Assembly: GCF_032854445.1 (NCBI RefSeq)
Contig: NC_088295.1
Location: 73,376,028 to 73,436,027, forward strand
Origin: Liolophura sinensis
Taxonomy: Eukaryota; Mollusca; Polyplacophora; Chitonida; Chitonidae
DNA: 60,000 nucleotides
Reading direction: 5' to 3'
Part shown: in pieces, positions 1-11,599 of the stretch
Numbering within the stretch: position 1 is the first letter of the stretch
Layout: the number at the start of each line of letters is the position of its first letter
Made by a program: the position numbers and the translations under genes
The notes under the pieces: generated by a model
The model's input: only the letters and a program-made list of their open reading frames with translations
Told to the model about the DNA's origin: nothing
Database searches by the model: none

Positions 1-497
1 AATACATAAAGAGAATACATGTATTTCACAGTCAGTTTAATACAGGTATTTCACAATCACAGTTCGAATATCATTATAAAATGGGTGAAATGATAAGCCC
101 ATTGCTTGGAAGTTTTCTTTTCCAAAACTGACTGAATGTGGCCCTCATTAAATCAATATTTTTGATTACAAGCACCAGTCAAGATAATATTGGTTATGCT
201 GTTACTTAGTGACAAGATACAGAAATATACAGTGTTAGTAACCCTCATATTGGGCTAGGCATCAATATAATTGAGTAACCACGAAACGAATTTATCCTCT
301 AAAAACCCAGCTATTCAGAAAAAGAAGCTTCCTGCATAGGCGAAACATTGTTTTCACAACCAAACAAAGGGAGATAACCTAGTTAGCAGAGACATTATGA
401 CCTATAACATCAGCTTGCAGGATACTGTTGTTATCCAGTGAAAGCCAGAGTATTTTGTCTGATACCGGATAAATAATTTTATGTGCTCTGTTTGCAG

Positions 498-708
498 CTG
501 ATGTATTTGTGATCTATACTGGGGACAACGAGTCAGAAAACTTACCCAAAGGGGCCCTGTACAACACCAGCCTCTCCTCTGTCCATAAAACACTCATTAC
601 TGAAGCCTCTACAGAAAAGACAACGGGTTTTGTTCCATACTCACAGCCTTCAATGAGGCACAGGAACTGGTGTTGTCTGAGGCTATAAACAAATTGTGCC
701 AGTCTTAA
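498..708 (+). pseudogene. Frameshifted copy of the terminal exon at 7538-7746
   Basis: The block has the same TTTGCAG acceptor and the same TAA stop context as the exon at 7538-7746. It carries two extra bases: one A in the run after CCAT, near 588, and one T in TTTTGTTCC, near 633. The frame is lost after the segment encoding LYNTSLSSVHK. Both insertions sit in or beside homopolymers. They may therefore be consensus errors in a duplicate contig end rather than real mutations. Confidence 0.6.
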
Positions 709-924
709 TTCTGTGTTTTAAGTTGTTGTTGATCATAATATGTAACATGTGTGGTGGAAAGTAGTTCATTATACGAACAGTAATTTGTGATGAAGTTGAT
801 AATTACTATAATAGCCCTGTGTGCATTTCTAACTGAACATATATTATACCCTGTTTGGAGTAAAATGATACTTTATATGTGTGAATAATGATAACTAATA
901 ATGATATGTGTGCAACGGTGATTT

Positions 925-1235
925 TACTGTATGTTTTGTGACAAGGACGCACTGTATATGTATGTTTGTAACAGTGATACACTGTATGTTTGTAACAATG
1001 ATATACTGTCTGTTTGTGACGATGACGCACTGTATATGTATGTGTGTAACAGTGATACACTGTATGTTTGGAATGATGATATACTGTATTTTTGTAACGG
1101 TGATACACTGTGTAGAACAGTGATACACTGTCTGTTTAGAACAGTGATACACCGTCTGTGTATAACGGTGATACACTCTATGTTTGTAATGGTGATAAAT
1201 TCTATGTTTGTAATGGTGATACACTGTAGGCCTAC
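925..1235. repeat. 24-bp minisatellite (left copy)
   Basis: About a dozen imperfect units contain the core CAGTGATACACTGT followed by a variable spacer such as CTGTTTAGAA or ATGTTTGTAA. The open reading frames crossing it on both strands come from the repeat period and are not genes. The second copy of the array lies at 7965-8310. Confidence 0.85.
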
Positions 1236-1395
1236 GTGTATATGTGCAATCAACTGTAAACAAGCATTCTGTTTTTGAATATAGATGTTTGGGTGATGGT
1301 CAGGCATTTTACCAGTATGTTTATGATGGTGACTGTGGTATGTTGTATAAATTTGTATGATGAAGGGTGATATGCATTCCTTTTATGCATGGAGG

Positions 1396-1562
1396 AATGC
1401 GATAATGATCATGCACTGCACAATGTGGGGAAAGAGGTGATACCCGATATGTTTGGAGAAATGCGATAATGATGGTACAGTGTTTATGTGGAAAAAAGGT
1501 GATACCTGATATGTTTGAAGAAATGCGATAATGATGGTACAGTGTTTATGTTGAATAAGGTG
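1396..1562. repeat. ~62-bp direct repeat, about 2.5 units
   Basis: The motif AATGCGATAATGAT recurs at about 62-bp spacing, followed by ACAGTGTTTATGT and GGTGATACC. It recurs at 8480-8650 in the second copy of the block. Confidence 0.7.
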
Positions 1563-1564
1563 AT

Positions 1565-2062
1565 AACTGGTATGGTGATAATGGTGGTGATACACTATAT
1601 CTGTGAATGATGGTGATACACTGTATGTATAAATGATGATGATACACTGTATGTCTGAATGATGGTGATACATTGTATGTGTGAATGATGGTGATACACT
1701 ATATGTTTGAATGATGGTGATACACTATATGTGTGAATGATGGTGATACACTATATGTATAAATGATGATGATACACTATATGTGTGAATACTGGTTATA
1801 CACTGTATGTCTGAATGATGGTGACACACTGTACACGTCCACTGAAGATTGTACACTGTGTGAATAGTGGTGATATACTGTATGTCTGAATGATGGTAAT
1901 ACACTGTGTATGTGCAGGGTGGTGATACACTGTGTATGCACAGGGTGGTGATACACCATATGTGTGAATGATGGGGATACACTGTACAAGTCAGTGGGAA
2001 TGGTACACTGTGTGAATACTGGTGATAAACTGTGTGAATAGTGGTGATACACTATTTTAGTG
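1565..2062. repeat. 26-bp minisatellite (left copy)
   Basis: The unit is close to GTGAATGATGGTGATACACT followed by ATAT. Successive units differ by a few bases, and some are interrupted near 1830-1860 and 1985-2040. It shares the GTGATACACT core with the 24-bp array just upstream, so the two arrays are probably related. Confidence 0.8.
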
Positions 2063-2116
2063 CCTTATTTAAGTTGATTTAACTGTTGATTAAACTGGAA
2101 TCACCAACTAAAAATG

Positions 2117-2316
2117 NNNNNNNNNNNNNNNNNNNNNNNNNNNNNNNNNNNNNNNNNNNNNNNNNNNNNNNNNNNNNNNNNNNNNNNNNNNNNNNNNNNN
2201 NNNNNNNNNNNNNNNNNNNNNNNNNNNNNNNNNNNNNNNNNNNNNNNNNNNNNNNNNNNNNNNNNNNNNNNNNNNNNNNNNNNNNNNNNNNNNNNNNNNN
2301 NNNNNNNNNNNNNNNN
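2117..2316. other. Assembly gap (200 N)
   Basis: A run of exactly 200 N separates the end of the duplicated block from a different minisatellite. The round length suggests a scaffolding gap of estimated or arbitrary size. Confidence 0.98.
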
Positions 2317-4170
2317 ACTTTGTGCTGTGTCATTTATCACGGTGTACTGTGTCATTTATCACACTGTGCTGTGTCATGTATCACTTCATGCTGTGTCATG
2401 TATCACTTTGTTCTGTGTCATGTACCACACAGTGCTGTATCATGTAACACTTTGTGCTGTGTCATGTATCATTGTGTGCTGTGCCATGTATCATTGTGTA
2501 CCATGTGTCACTGTGTGCTGTATCATGTAACACTTTGTGCTTTGTCATGTATCACTGTGTGCTGTGCCATGTATCACTGTGTGCTTTGCCATATATCACT
2601 GTGTGCTGTGCCATGTAACACTGTGTGCTGTGCCTTGTAACACTGTGTACTGTGCCATGTAACACTGTGTGCTCTGCCATTTATCACTGTGTGCTGTGTC
2701 ATGTCACAATCTGTGCTGTGTCATGTATCATTTTGTCCTGTGTCATGTATCACTTTGTGCTGTGTCATTTATCACTCTGTACTGTGCCATGTATCACACT
2801 GTGCTTTGCCATGTATCACTGTGTGCTGTGTCATGTATCACACTGTGCTTTGCCATGTATCACTGTGTGCTGTCATGTATCACACTGTGCTTTGCCATGT
2901 ATCACTTCGTGCTGTTTTGTATCACTGTGTGTTGTGCCATGTAACACTGTGTACTGTGTCATGTCTCACTCTGTGTTGTGTCATGTATCACTCTGTGCTG
3001 TGTCATGCATCACTTTGTCCTGTGCCATGTATCACTTTGTGCTGTGTCATGTATCACTGTGTACTGTGCCATGTAACACTGTGTGCTGTGTCATCTATCA
3101 TTGTGTTTTGTACCATGTAACACTGTGTGCTGTGCCATGTATCACTTTGTGCTTTGTCATGTATCACTGTGTGCTGTGCCATGTAACACTGTGTGCTTTG
3201 CCATGTAACACTGTGTGCTGTGTGAAACACTGTGTGCTGTGCCATGTATCACTCTGTCCTGCATCATGTATCATTCTGTGCTATGTCATGTATCACTGTG
3301 TACTGTGTCATGTATCACTGTGTGCTGTGTCATGTATCACGGTGTGATGTGCCTAGTAACATGATGTGTTGTACAGTGTATCACTGTGTTCTGTGTCATG
3401 TGTGTTGTCATGTATCACTGTGTGTTTCATCATACATGACTGTGCTAGTCATGTATCACTGTGGGCTGTATCATCCATCATCATGTGCTGTGCCATGTAT
3501 CATGGTGTGCTGTGTCATTTATCACTGTGTGTTTTGTCAAGTATCATTGTGTTTTGTCAAGTATTACTGTCTGCTGTGTCATGTATCACGGTGTGTTTTG
3601 TCAAGTATCACTGTGTGTTTTGTCAAGTATTTCTGTGTGTTTTGTCATGCATCACTGTGTGTTTTGTCAAGTATTACTGTGTGTTTTGTCAAGTATTACT
3701 GTGTGCTGTGTCATGCATCACTGTGTGTTTTGTCAAGTATCACTGTGTGTTTTGTCAAGTATTACTGTGTGTTTTGTCAAGTAATACTGTGTGCTGTGTC
3801 ATGTATCACTGTGTGTTTTGTCAAGTATCACTGTGTGTTTTGTCAAGTATTACTGTGTGTTTTGTCATGCATCACTGTGTGTTTTGTCAAGTATCACTGT
3901 GTGTTTTGTCAAGTATTACTGTGTGCTGTGTCATGCATCACTGTGTGTTTTGTCAAGTATCACTGTGTGTTTTGTCAAGTATTACTGTGTGTTTTGTCAT
4001 GCATCACTGTGTGTTTTGTCAAGTATCACTGTGTGTTTTGTCAAGTATTACTGTGTGTTTTGTCAAGTATTACTGTGTGCTGTGTCATGTATCACTGTGT
4101 GTTTTGTCAAGTATTACTGTGTGTTTTGTCAAGTATTACTGTGTGTTTTGTCATGCATCACTGTGTGTAT
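2317..4170. repeat. 22-bp minisatellite, ~1.85 kb, with higher-order structure
   Basis: Tandem 22-bp units follow CACTGTGTGCTGTGYCATGT plus AT in the left part. From about 3520 they shift to CACTGTGTGTTTTGTCAAGT plus AT, with longer multi-unit blocks repeated. Because 22 is not a multiple of 3, three units (66 bp) restore frame. This creates long Cys/His/Val-rich open frames in all plus-strand frames that are artefacts. The unit core TGTATCACTGT is the reverse complement of the ACAGTGATACA core found in the arrays at 925-2062. Confidence 0.9.
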
Positions 4171-4321
4171 AGGCTATATGTATTACATCGTTTATGAGCT
4201 GCTCCTGATGCTGCACTGTTTGCAGTTGGTCAGGCTGCAGCAACACAATTACAGGAGGAGAAAAGCATAGCACTGCACATCAGATAAATAAATGGACCAG
4301 TTCAATATTTTCTCATTGTAG

Positions 4322-7300
4322 GTCTTTCTGAGATGCTTTCTTATGTTGTGGTTGCATTCACCAGCATGATTGTAGCCTATGCCTTCCTCTCCGGAGGGTT
4401 TACTTTTGGACAAACAAAGACCAACTTTGAGGAAGAAGCCATCACACACTCGTCACATAAGAATGAGCCAACCATGGTAAGTAACTGAAAATTCACTGAC
4501 TTCTTTCTGTCCCCAGCACTGGGGCCACTTTCACAAAGTGTTGTGGGGCAGGGACCACTTTCACAAAGATGTCAGAAAGTATGATATCGCATACAGGACT
4601 ATGGTAGGCTAATAGCAACAGATGAAATGTTGTAGGACAAATGTACAATGAAAAAAAGAAAATGAAAAAATGTTGTACGCCACTTTGTGAAAGTGGCCCC
4701 TGGTCAATGTTATTATACTATTCTCTCTGTCTAAACTTCTTTTACACTCTTCCTAATTATTCTAAGCTCCCGTTACACTCCTTTTTTGGGGGGAAACATG
4801 TTTCTCCTCCAGAAATCACTTTCTTCTGAACACATGCACTGATGAACAGGTAATGCGTTTAATCACCACTGTGAAGACCTTAAAGAATAAGTGTTTATGG
4901 ATTTATTTGATTGGTGTTTTGTGCCGTAATCAAGAATATTTCACTTATGCAACAGCGAATGAAACGCACAACCATCCGCAGGTTGCTGACAGACCTTCCC
5001 ACGTATGGCCAGAAAGGAAGTTAAAGGATAAGTGAAAAAGAATTCTAAAATGAAGATTATGGCTATAGGAAAATGAAGAAAGTTATGGCAAAAAAAACCT
5101 TTGTACTTGAAAAGGTTACATTGTATGACATTAGTAACATTTTCACCAATTCAGTGGAATAAAAACAGATGACATAATGAAACGAAGCATTCTTCTGTAG
5201 AAACATTTGTTTTGTATTTTTTGTTATATGCATGTACATGCAGTAATAACAAAAAGTAACAGTGTTTCTAACTTTAGAGGGGAAAAAAGTTCAAGACTTG
5301 GAATTAACATTTTCAGGGATATGCAAGGCCATGTATGACATTGCTTTGTGTTGTAGTCTGCTTTCCTGTACAAGACTTGGAATTAACATTTTCAGGGGTA
5401 TGCAAGGGCATGTATGACATTGCTTTGTGTTGTAGTCTGCTTTCCTGTACAAGACTTGGAATTAACATTTTCAGGGGTATGCAAGGGCATGTATGACATT
5501 GCTTTGTGTTGTAGTCTGCTTTGCTGTGTTATTTAAACCTACATGTATATTTGTTTATGTTTTTTTTATTTTTTGTGGGTTTTTTTTTTAGGCGGGTGCT
5601 TATGTGCAACACAGTGACTTCGAGGCCTCTCCCAATGCAGTCATTGTGAGTTGAAGTCCAGGTCAGGCTGAATTGATTTTTGGTTGTATTACTTAAGTGA
5701 GAATTTCTGAGATCAGCCTGGTTGTGGGTTTCCTCAGTTTGGTTTCCTGTTATGCCCAGTTTCTGCCCACCATAATGTTGTTGGTGGAATATTCTTGAAT
5801 ACAACATAAAACTCCATTAAAATAAATAAATATTTATTCTTTATTGTTATTCATTTTGTTTATGTATTTTTATTGAACTTTACTTTCTTTTTATTTATTT
5901 GAACATATTGGTTTTTGAGGATATTCTTGGGAATATTTCACTCTCATGTGAAAAATGGCATTTATGTTAATGTGTAAAAGAAACCTGGTATACTTTTAGA
6001 AGGAAACTGATGATCTCCTCCAGCACTTTTGACACGTCTGTTTCCCGTATGTACCATTAGTGTAGTACACCCATGCACTTTTTTTCAGCCAGAGGAGCTA
6101 GCCACCCTTACTGGAGAGGTACCTTTAGTTCAACAAGAGATTGATGATGAAGCCCTCTGTCCAGCTGTGTGTAGCCTCGGCTTCTCAGAATCTGCCATTT
6201 CCACCTTCGGGCCCCTGACCCAGGCCATATGCCCTGAGGGTATGACTGTACACACTTATGTGGTGCATAGCACCGTTGATCTAGCTGACGCCCCAAAAGA
6301 TGCCCTGGCTCTGGTGTTTGTAGACTTCAATGAGAGGAACGTGATCCTAGAGCAGCCGGGGCTATTACAAGGAGAGCTGAAGACAAAAACAGTTCAGCAC
6401 CTGCTTCAAACTGGAGGTAAAGTATATGTTCTGTAGGCCTATCTACACATACTGTATTTCACCTAAAGTTTGACCTTTCAGAAGTATATAAAGGCCTTAA
6501 AATGACACTTTTTTGCCTATTCTTAAGTTTCTCTGGTAAGAAATGAATCAGACTTGACAAATCAAACTTCACCCTATTAGTTGGTTGAATCAATCAAAAA
6601 TCAAGCATTTGAAATGCGTTAAAAATGGAAAAAAGCTTAACTTTAGGTAAAATATATACTAGTAACTCTGTAGTGTCAGGAAATCTTTTACAAATATCAC
6701 ACAGTATAATTTTTTATTGAACCTATACTTGATTACCTATTTTTCATGTTAAACGTGTTGACATAAATACCAGGTAATAAAGATAAGGTGGGACGGGGAA
6801 TTTGAGATTTCCTCACTCTACCAGCTGGTGTCACCATGGTGACAAGCAGCGGCCATTTGCAGAGTCTAACATCTGTTAAGAACCACTTTTCTTCAAGCTT
6901 ACATGCATCCGTATATCTATCATGTGGGAATGTTTGTCAGCATAGCTTGCTCAAAATCAGTGATTTAACTACGGTACTTTGGTTTCCTCCACTTGAATAG
7001 CTGATTAAGTTAAGAATCAAATAATTAATAAATAAATACATAAAGAGAATACATGTATTTCACAGTCAGTTTAATACAGGTATTTCACAATCAGTTCGAA
7101 TATCATTATAAAATGGGTGAAAATGATAGCCCATGCACTTGATGCTTGGAAGTTTTCTTTTCCAAAACTGACTGAATGTGGCCCTCATTAAATCAAATAT
7201 TTTTGATTACAAACACCAGTCAAGATAATATTGGTTATGCTGTTACTTAGTGACAAGATACAGAAATATACAGTGTTAGTAACCCTCATATTGGGCTAGG

Positions 7301-7746
7301 CATCAATATAATTGAGTAACCACGAAACGAATTTATCCTCTAAAAACCCAGCTATTCAGAAAAGAAGCTTCCTGCATAGGCGAAACATTGTTTTCACAAC
7401 CAAACAAAGGGAGATAACCTAGTTAGCAGAGACATTATGACCTATAACATCAGCTTGCAGGATACTGTTGTTATCCAGTGAAATCCAGAGTATTTTGTCT
7501 GATACCGGATAAATAATTTTATGTGCTCTGTTTGCAGCTGATGTATTTGTGATCTATACTGGGGACAACGAGTCAGAAAACTTACCCGAAGGAGCCCTGT
7601 ACAACACCAGCCTCTCCTCTGTCCATAAACACTCATTACTGAAGCCTCTACAGAAAAGACAACGTGTTTTGTCCATACTCACAGCCTTCAATGAGGCACA
7701 GGAACTGGTCTTGTCTAAGGCTATAAACAAATTGTGCCAGTCTTAA
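4322..7746 (+). CDS. 3' end of an unrecognised single-pass membrane protein gene (three exons)
   Basis: Three exons join in consistent phase: 4322-4476 (TTGTAG acceptor, ATG|GTAAGT donor), 6089-6416 (TTTTCAG acceptor, GGAG|GTAA donor) and 7538-7746 (TTTGCAG acceptor, TAA stop at 7744-7746). The first encodes a hydrophobic stretch (MLSYVVVAFTSMIVAYAFL) followed by a polar segment, so it looks like one membrane span. The second encodes PEELATLTGEVPLVQQ and about 90 more residues. The third encodes DVFVIYTGDN and ends KAINKLCQS. The pieces form the C-terminal ~230 residues. Upstream exons must lie before the window, in the gap or in the repeat. I do not recognise the family. The consistent phases and non-repetitive composition make it a credible gene. 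Confidence 0.7.
4901..5010 (-). mobile_element. SINE tail fragment
   Basis: This reverse-oriented fragment has the shared SINE tail: ATTGGTGTTTTGTGCCGTA, then AATATTTCACTTATGCAAC, then CCATCCGCAGGTTGCTGACA and ACCTTCCCACGTA. It lies in the intron between the first two recognised exons. Confidence 0.7.
5292..5528. repeat. Three tandem 79-bp units
   Basis: CAAGACTTGGAATTAACATT starts at 5292, 5371 and 5450, giving a period of 79. The units are nearly identical and lie within the intron. Confidence 0.9.
5620..5833 (+). mobile_element. Degenerate tRNA-derived SINE
   Basis: The block begins with a tRNA-like promoter remnant (GAGTTGAAGTCCAGG, B-box-like). It continues to CCCACCATAATGTTGTTGG and the tail GAATATTCTTGAATACAACA, then AAATAAATAAA. 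It is a diverged relative of the fuller copy at 47345-47710. Confidence 0.6.
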
Positions 7747-7964
7747 TTCTGTGTTTTAAACTGTTGTTGATCATAATATGTAACATGTGTGGTGGAAAGT
7801 AGTTCATTATACGAACAGTTATTCGTGATGAAGTTGATAATTACTATAATAGCCTGTGTGCATTTCTAACTGAACATATATTATACCCTGTTTGGAGTAA
7901 AATGATACTTTATATGTGTGAATAATGATAACTAATAATGATATGTGTGCAACGGTGATTTTAC

Positions 7965-8310
7965 TGTATGTTTGTGACAAGGACGCACTGTATATGTATG
8001 TTTGTAACAGTGATACACTGTATGTTTGTAACAATGATATACTGTCTGTTTGTGACGATGATGCACTGTATATGTATGTGTGTAACAGTGATACACTGTA
8101 TGTTTGGAATGATGATATACTGTATTTTTGTAACGGTGATACACTGTGTAGAACAGTGATACACTGTCTGTTTAGAACAGTGATACACCGTCTGTGTAGA
8201 ACAGTGATACACTGTCTGTTTAGAACAGTGATACACCGTCTGTGTATAACGGTGATACACTCTATGTTTGTAATGGTGATAAATTCTATGTTTGTAATGG
8301 TGATACACTG
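7965..8310. repeat. 24-bp minisatellite (right copy)
   Basis: Same unit as 925-1235, with two additional units (48 bp) near 8193-8240. That is the kind of length difference expected between alleles of a variable-number repeat. Confidence 0.85.
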
Positions 8311-8644
8311 TAGGCCTACGTGTATATGTGCAATCAACTGTAAACAAGCATTCTGTTTTTGAATATAGATGTTTGGGTGATGGTCAGGCATTTTACCAGT
8401 ATGCTTATGATGGTGACTGTGGTATGTTGTATAAATTTGTATGATGAAGGGTGATATGCATTCCTTTTATGCATGGAGGAATGCGATAATGATCATTCAC
8501 TGCACAATGTGGGAAAGAGGTGATACCCGATATGTTTGGAGAAATGCGATAATGATGGTACAGTGTTTATGTGGAAAAAAGGTGATACCTGATATGTTTG
8601 AAGAAATGCGATAATGATGGTACAGTGTTTATGTTGAATAAGGT

Positions 8645-9090
8645 GATAACTGGTATGGTGATAATGGTGGTGATACACTATATCTGTGAATGATGGTGAT
8701 ACATTGTATGTGTGAATGATGGTGATACACTATATGTTTGAATGATGGTGATACACTATATGTGTGAATGATGGTGATACACTATATGTATAAATGATGA
8801 TGATACACTATATGTGTGAATACTGGTTATACACTGTATGTCTGAATGATGGTGACACACTGTACACGTCACTGAAGATTGTACACTGTGTGAATAGTGG
8901 TGATATACTGTATGTCTGAATGATGGTAATACACTGTGTATGTGCAGGGTGGTGATACACTGTGTATGCACAGGGTGGTGATACACCATATGTGTGAATG
9001 ATGGGGATACACTTTACAAGTCAGTGGGAATGGTACACTGTGTGAATACTGGTGATAAACTGTGTGAATAGTGGTGATACACTATTTTAG
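8645..9090. repeat. 26-bp minisatellite (right copy)
   Basis: Same unit as 1565-2062 but about two units shorter. It lies in the probable 3' flank of the gene that ends at 7746. Confidence 0.8.
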
Positions 9091-9146
9091 TGCCTTATTT
9101 AAGTTGATTTAACTGTTGATTAAACTGGAATCACCAACTAAAAATG

Positions 9147-10690
9147 TTCAAAAAAAATGTTGTATAAACTGCATGCGATTTCTTGGATTCCATTCATGAA
9201 TGTTTCCTAAATTAAGACAAAATGTAACTTTTATATGCTGTATATACATGTACATACTGCATCATCTAACGCATCACTATGCAAATTGTGGAAGTGTCTC
9301 ATACTTCTTCATTTTTCAGTTTTGTGTCATAAAATGTTGTTTTCTGTGAAGTTAATGTTTCCTTTCAAATAATAAGCACAACATAAATCTGTAAATCTCC
9401 AGCTTCCAAACAAACTTATATTGATTGCCTCTGTCAACTGAACACTCTCGTAGGCCAGCATATACACATGATCAGAACATTTGAGATGTACATTAGTTCA
9501 TTCATCCACTGATTTTCCTGAAATATGCCACTTGTAAAAACTAGTTATGTGCTGCTCATGATCTATGGTATGGTGCATTTAACAATAAAAAAACAATAAA
9601 TTTTGTGTCTTTATAGACAATTAGCAAACCTTCCCATCTGGGTGCAAAACTCTGTGGGTAGAGCGTTGAGGTTATCGATACTCTAAATTGTTCATTCAAG
9701 TCCCAGCTTAAGCCAGTATTATGTCTTTATTTATCAGTATAGGAAATAATATTCTTTCAAAACCTCATATTTCTGCTCATCTAACTATTTAGTATCGTCC
9801 TTCTATTCAGTCTCGAGAATTATGTTTGCATTAAACCATTTTTGAGAGGAGTGCAGGACTTGGCTATATATGCCCAGATGTCTAAGTAGTGTGTCCTGGC
9901 ATGAACACTTGTTTGTACTGGTTTCAGATTAGTGTGTATTAAATGCTGTTTTCAGTACTTGCCACATTGATATTCATACATATGTAAATACACGTACCAG
10001 TGTTGACAAATTGATGACTTAAATATTTCTGAACTTGTAGGATCTGACAAATCCATTTTTAGTGCGATAGGTGTGTACATGTACCCTACACACCTCTGTG
10101 CTGTGCAGCGTATGTTGGCGTGTGGAAATGAATAATTTACTGTATCAAAGCTGAAACTAGGGTCATTTTCATATATACATGTATTATAAAGCTCAGTCAT
10201 TATATTTTTTGTCGCCATCATCAGATTGTTTTCTTGTAGTAGACTGGTCCAGATACTGACATACTCTAAATTACTAAAATTTCAGCTATGATTCATTTTT
10301 CCAGATTCTAGGAGAATTCTAGTGAATTTAGAAAGGTGCTTTTACAGGTGTTTGGAAGATAAGGTGATGGGGAAAATGTAAATTTTAGCACCAGAAGTAA
10401 TACCTTATGATATTTGCCTCTAAAAATGCTCTTTTGTTGTCACATTTTTAGGTCATTTGGGGTATTCTTTGTACAGCCTCAGTTGAATGCAATCTAACTT
10501 AGGGTCCAAGGGAAAGGCAAAGATGGAAAGGGAAAAATGAGCTCTTGAAAGAGAGGACAACAAATAATATAACCTTATCTTAGACCCAAAAGGCAACAGC
10601 CATTTTGTTCAGACATGCTTTGTAATGACATACATGTAAATGAACTTTTAATCAGTAATTATGCCATGTTTGCAGAAAGCAGAAACATGA
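9147..10690. other. Noncoding AT-rich stretch
   Basis: I see no exon with supporting splice sites. Two AATAAA motifs near 9584-9600 could be polyadenylation signals for the upstream gene, but they lie 1.8 kb past the stop. A weak tRNA-like segment at 9640-9720 (GGGTAGAGCGTTG, then TTCATTCAAGTCCC) may be a SINE head. Confidence 0.5.
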
Positions 10691-10744
10691 TATCGCATCA
10701 TGCCTAGACCACTCACATGGCTCAGAAGCAAAACAAGTGCATTC

Positions 10745-11350
10745 CTATCCACGCTCTCTAAATGTCTCTATGCTACACTCGTTTCCACGACCCAATATGT
10801 CCCTATTGTACACTCACCAGTCCCCATGCTACCCTTTATGTCTCCATGCTACCCTCAATGTTCCAACCACTGAATGCTACATGCACCTACGTTCTCATGC
10901 TACACTCGTTTCCACATGACCCACAATTTCCCTATTGTACTCTCACCAATCCCCATGCTACCCTTTGCGTCTCCATGCTACCCTTTGCGTCTCCATGCTA
11001 CTCTTTAGGTCTCCAAGATACCCTTTATATCTCCATGCTACCCTTTATTCTCCATGCTATCCTTTTTGTCTCCATGCTACCCACGTCACCCAGACTGCAC
11101 GTCAATGTCCCCACCTTAACACCAATATCCCTAACTGCATGTCACAAAAAATACATCCCCACAATACCCTCAATGTCCTCGCGCTAGCCTCACCGCTCCC
11201 ATGCTACCCTCACCAATCCCCATCCTACCTTAAACATCTCCATGTCACCATGCTACCCACACCTAAACATCAAAGTCCCTACCTCACTAACTGCATGTCA
11301 CCCAGTACATCCCCACAATACCCTCAAAGTCCCTCATCTATCATCAATGC
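10745..11350. repeat. Pyrimidine-rich ~20-bp minisatellite
   Basis: Imperfect repeats of GTCTCCATGCTACCCTTTGC are tightest at 10950-11085 and decay outward. Strand asymmetry is strong, with C and T dominating the plus strand. The overlapping open frames are a by-product of the repeats. Confidence 0.8.
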
Positions 11351-11551
11351 CCCATGTTACCTCCCCATGATACATGAACGTCTTCACCATATATACCAAC
11401 TCCTCCACGGTGGACTCAACATCCCTGCAGATCTCTAAACATGAAGAACATGGAGAGACCGAGGCCAGCTCATGGGGAAGTGAACAGAACACGGTGTACT
11501 ACCAGCAAAAATTAAACTGGCTAAAAGCCTATAAGTATATGGACTGGCATC

Positions 11552-11553
<2 letters not shown>

Positions 11554-11595
<42 letters not shown>
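11554..11595. repeat. (TA)n microsatellite
   Basis: An uninterrupted TA dinucleotide run of about 40 bp. Confidence 0.95.

Positions 11596-11599
<4 letters not shown>

Larger units (their letters stand above)
1..2116. repeat. Near-identical copy of 7035-9146, ending at the assembly gap
   Basis: This block matches 7035-9146 almost base for base, including the terminal coding exon of the first gene and two minisatellites. The differences are scattered substitutions, single-base indels in homopolymers and gains or losses of whole minisatellite units. For example, two 24-bp units present at 8193-8240 are missing here, while two extra 26-bp-type units occur near 1620-1675. The match stops at the first N. 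The exon order would then be terminal exon, earlier exons, terminal exon. That is unlikely for a real gene and typical of an allelic copy or misjoined contig end. A genuine segmental duplication cannot be excluded. Confidence 0.85.
7035..9146. repeat. Right copy of the duplicated block
   Basis: This is the partner of 1-2116. It contains the intact terminal exon (7538-7746), the 24-bp array (7965-8310), the ~62-bp repeats (8480-8650) and the 26-bp array (8645-9090). Similarity ends at the bases equivalent to the edge of the N gap. Unique sequence then continues, so this copy is probably the correctly placed one. Confidence 0.85.

Noticed and set aside
2317-4170. CRISPR-like array
   Set aside because: Repeats are contiguous with no unique spacers, in eukaryotic intron-bearing DNA.
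2625-4270. Long Cys-rich open frames (up to about 320 residues) across the 22-bp array
   Set aside because: Open frames occur in all plus-strand frames because three units make 66 bp without a stop. Composition follows the repeat, and there are no splice or start signals.
10762-11438. Overlapping Pro/Cys/Thr-rich open frames in the pyrimidine-rich repeat
   Set aside because: They arise from the 20-bp repeat in several frames at once and have no splice support.
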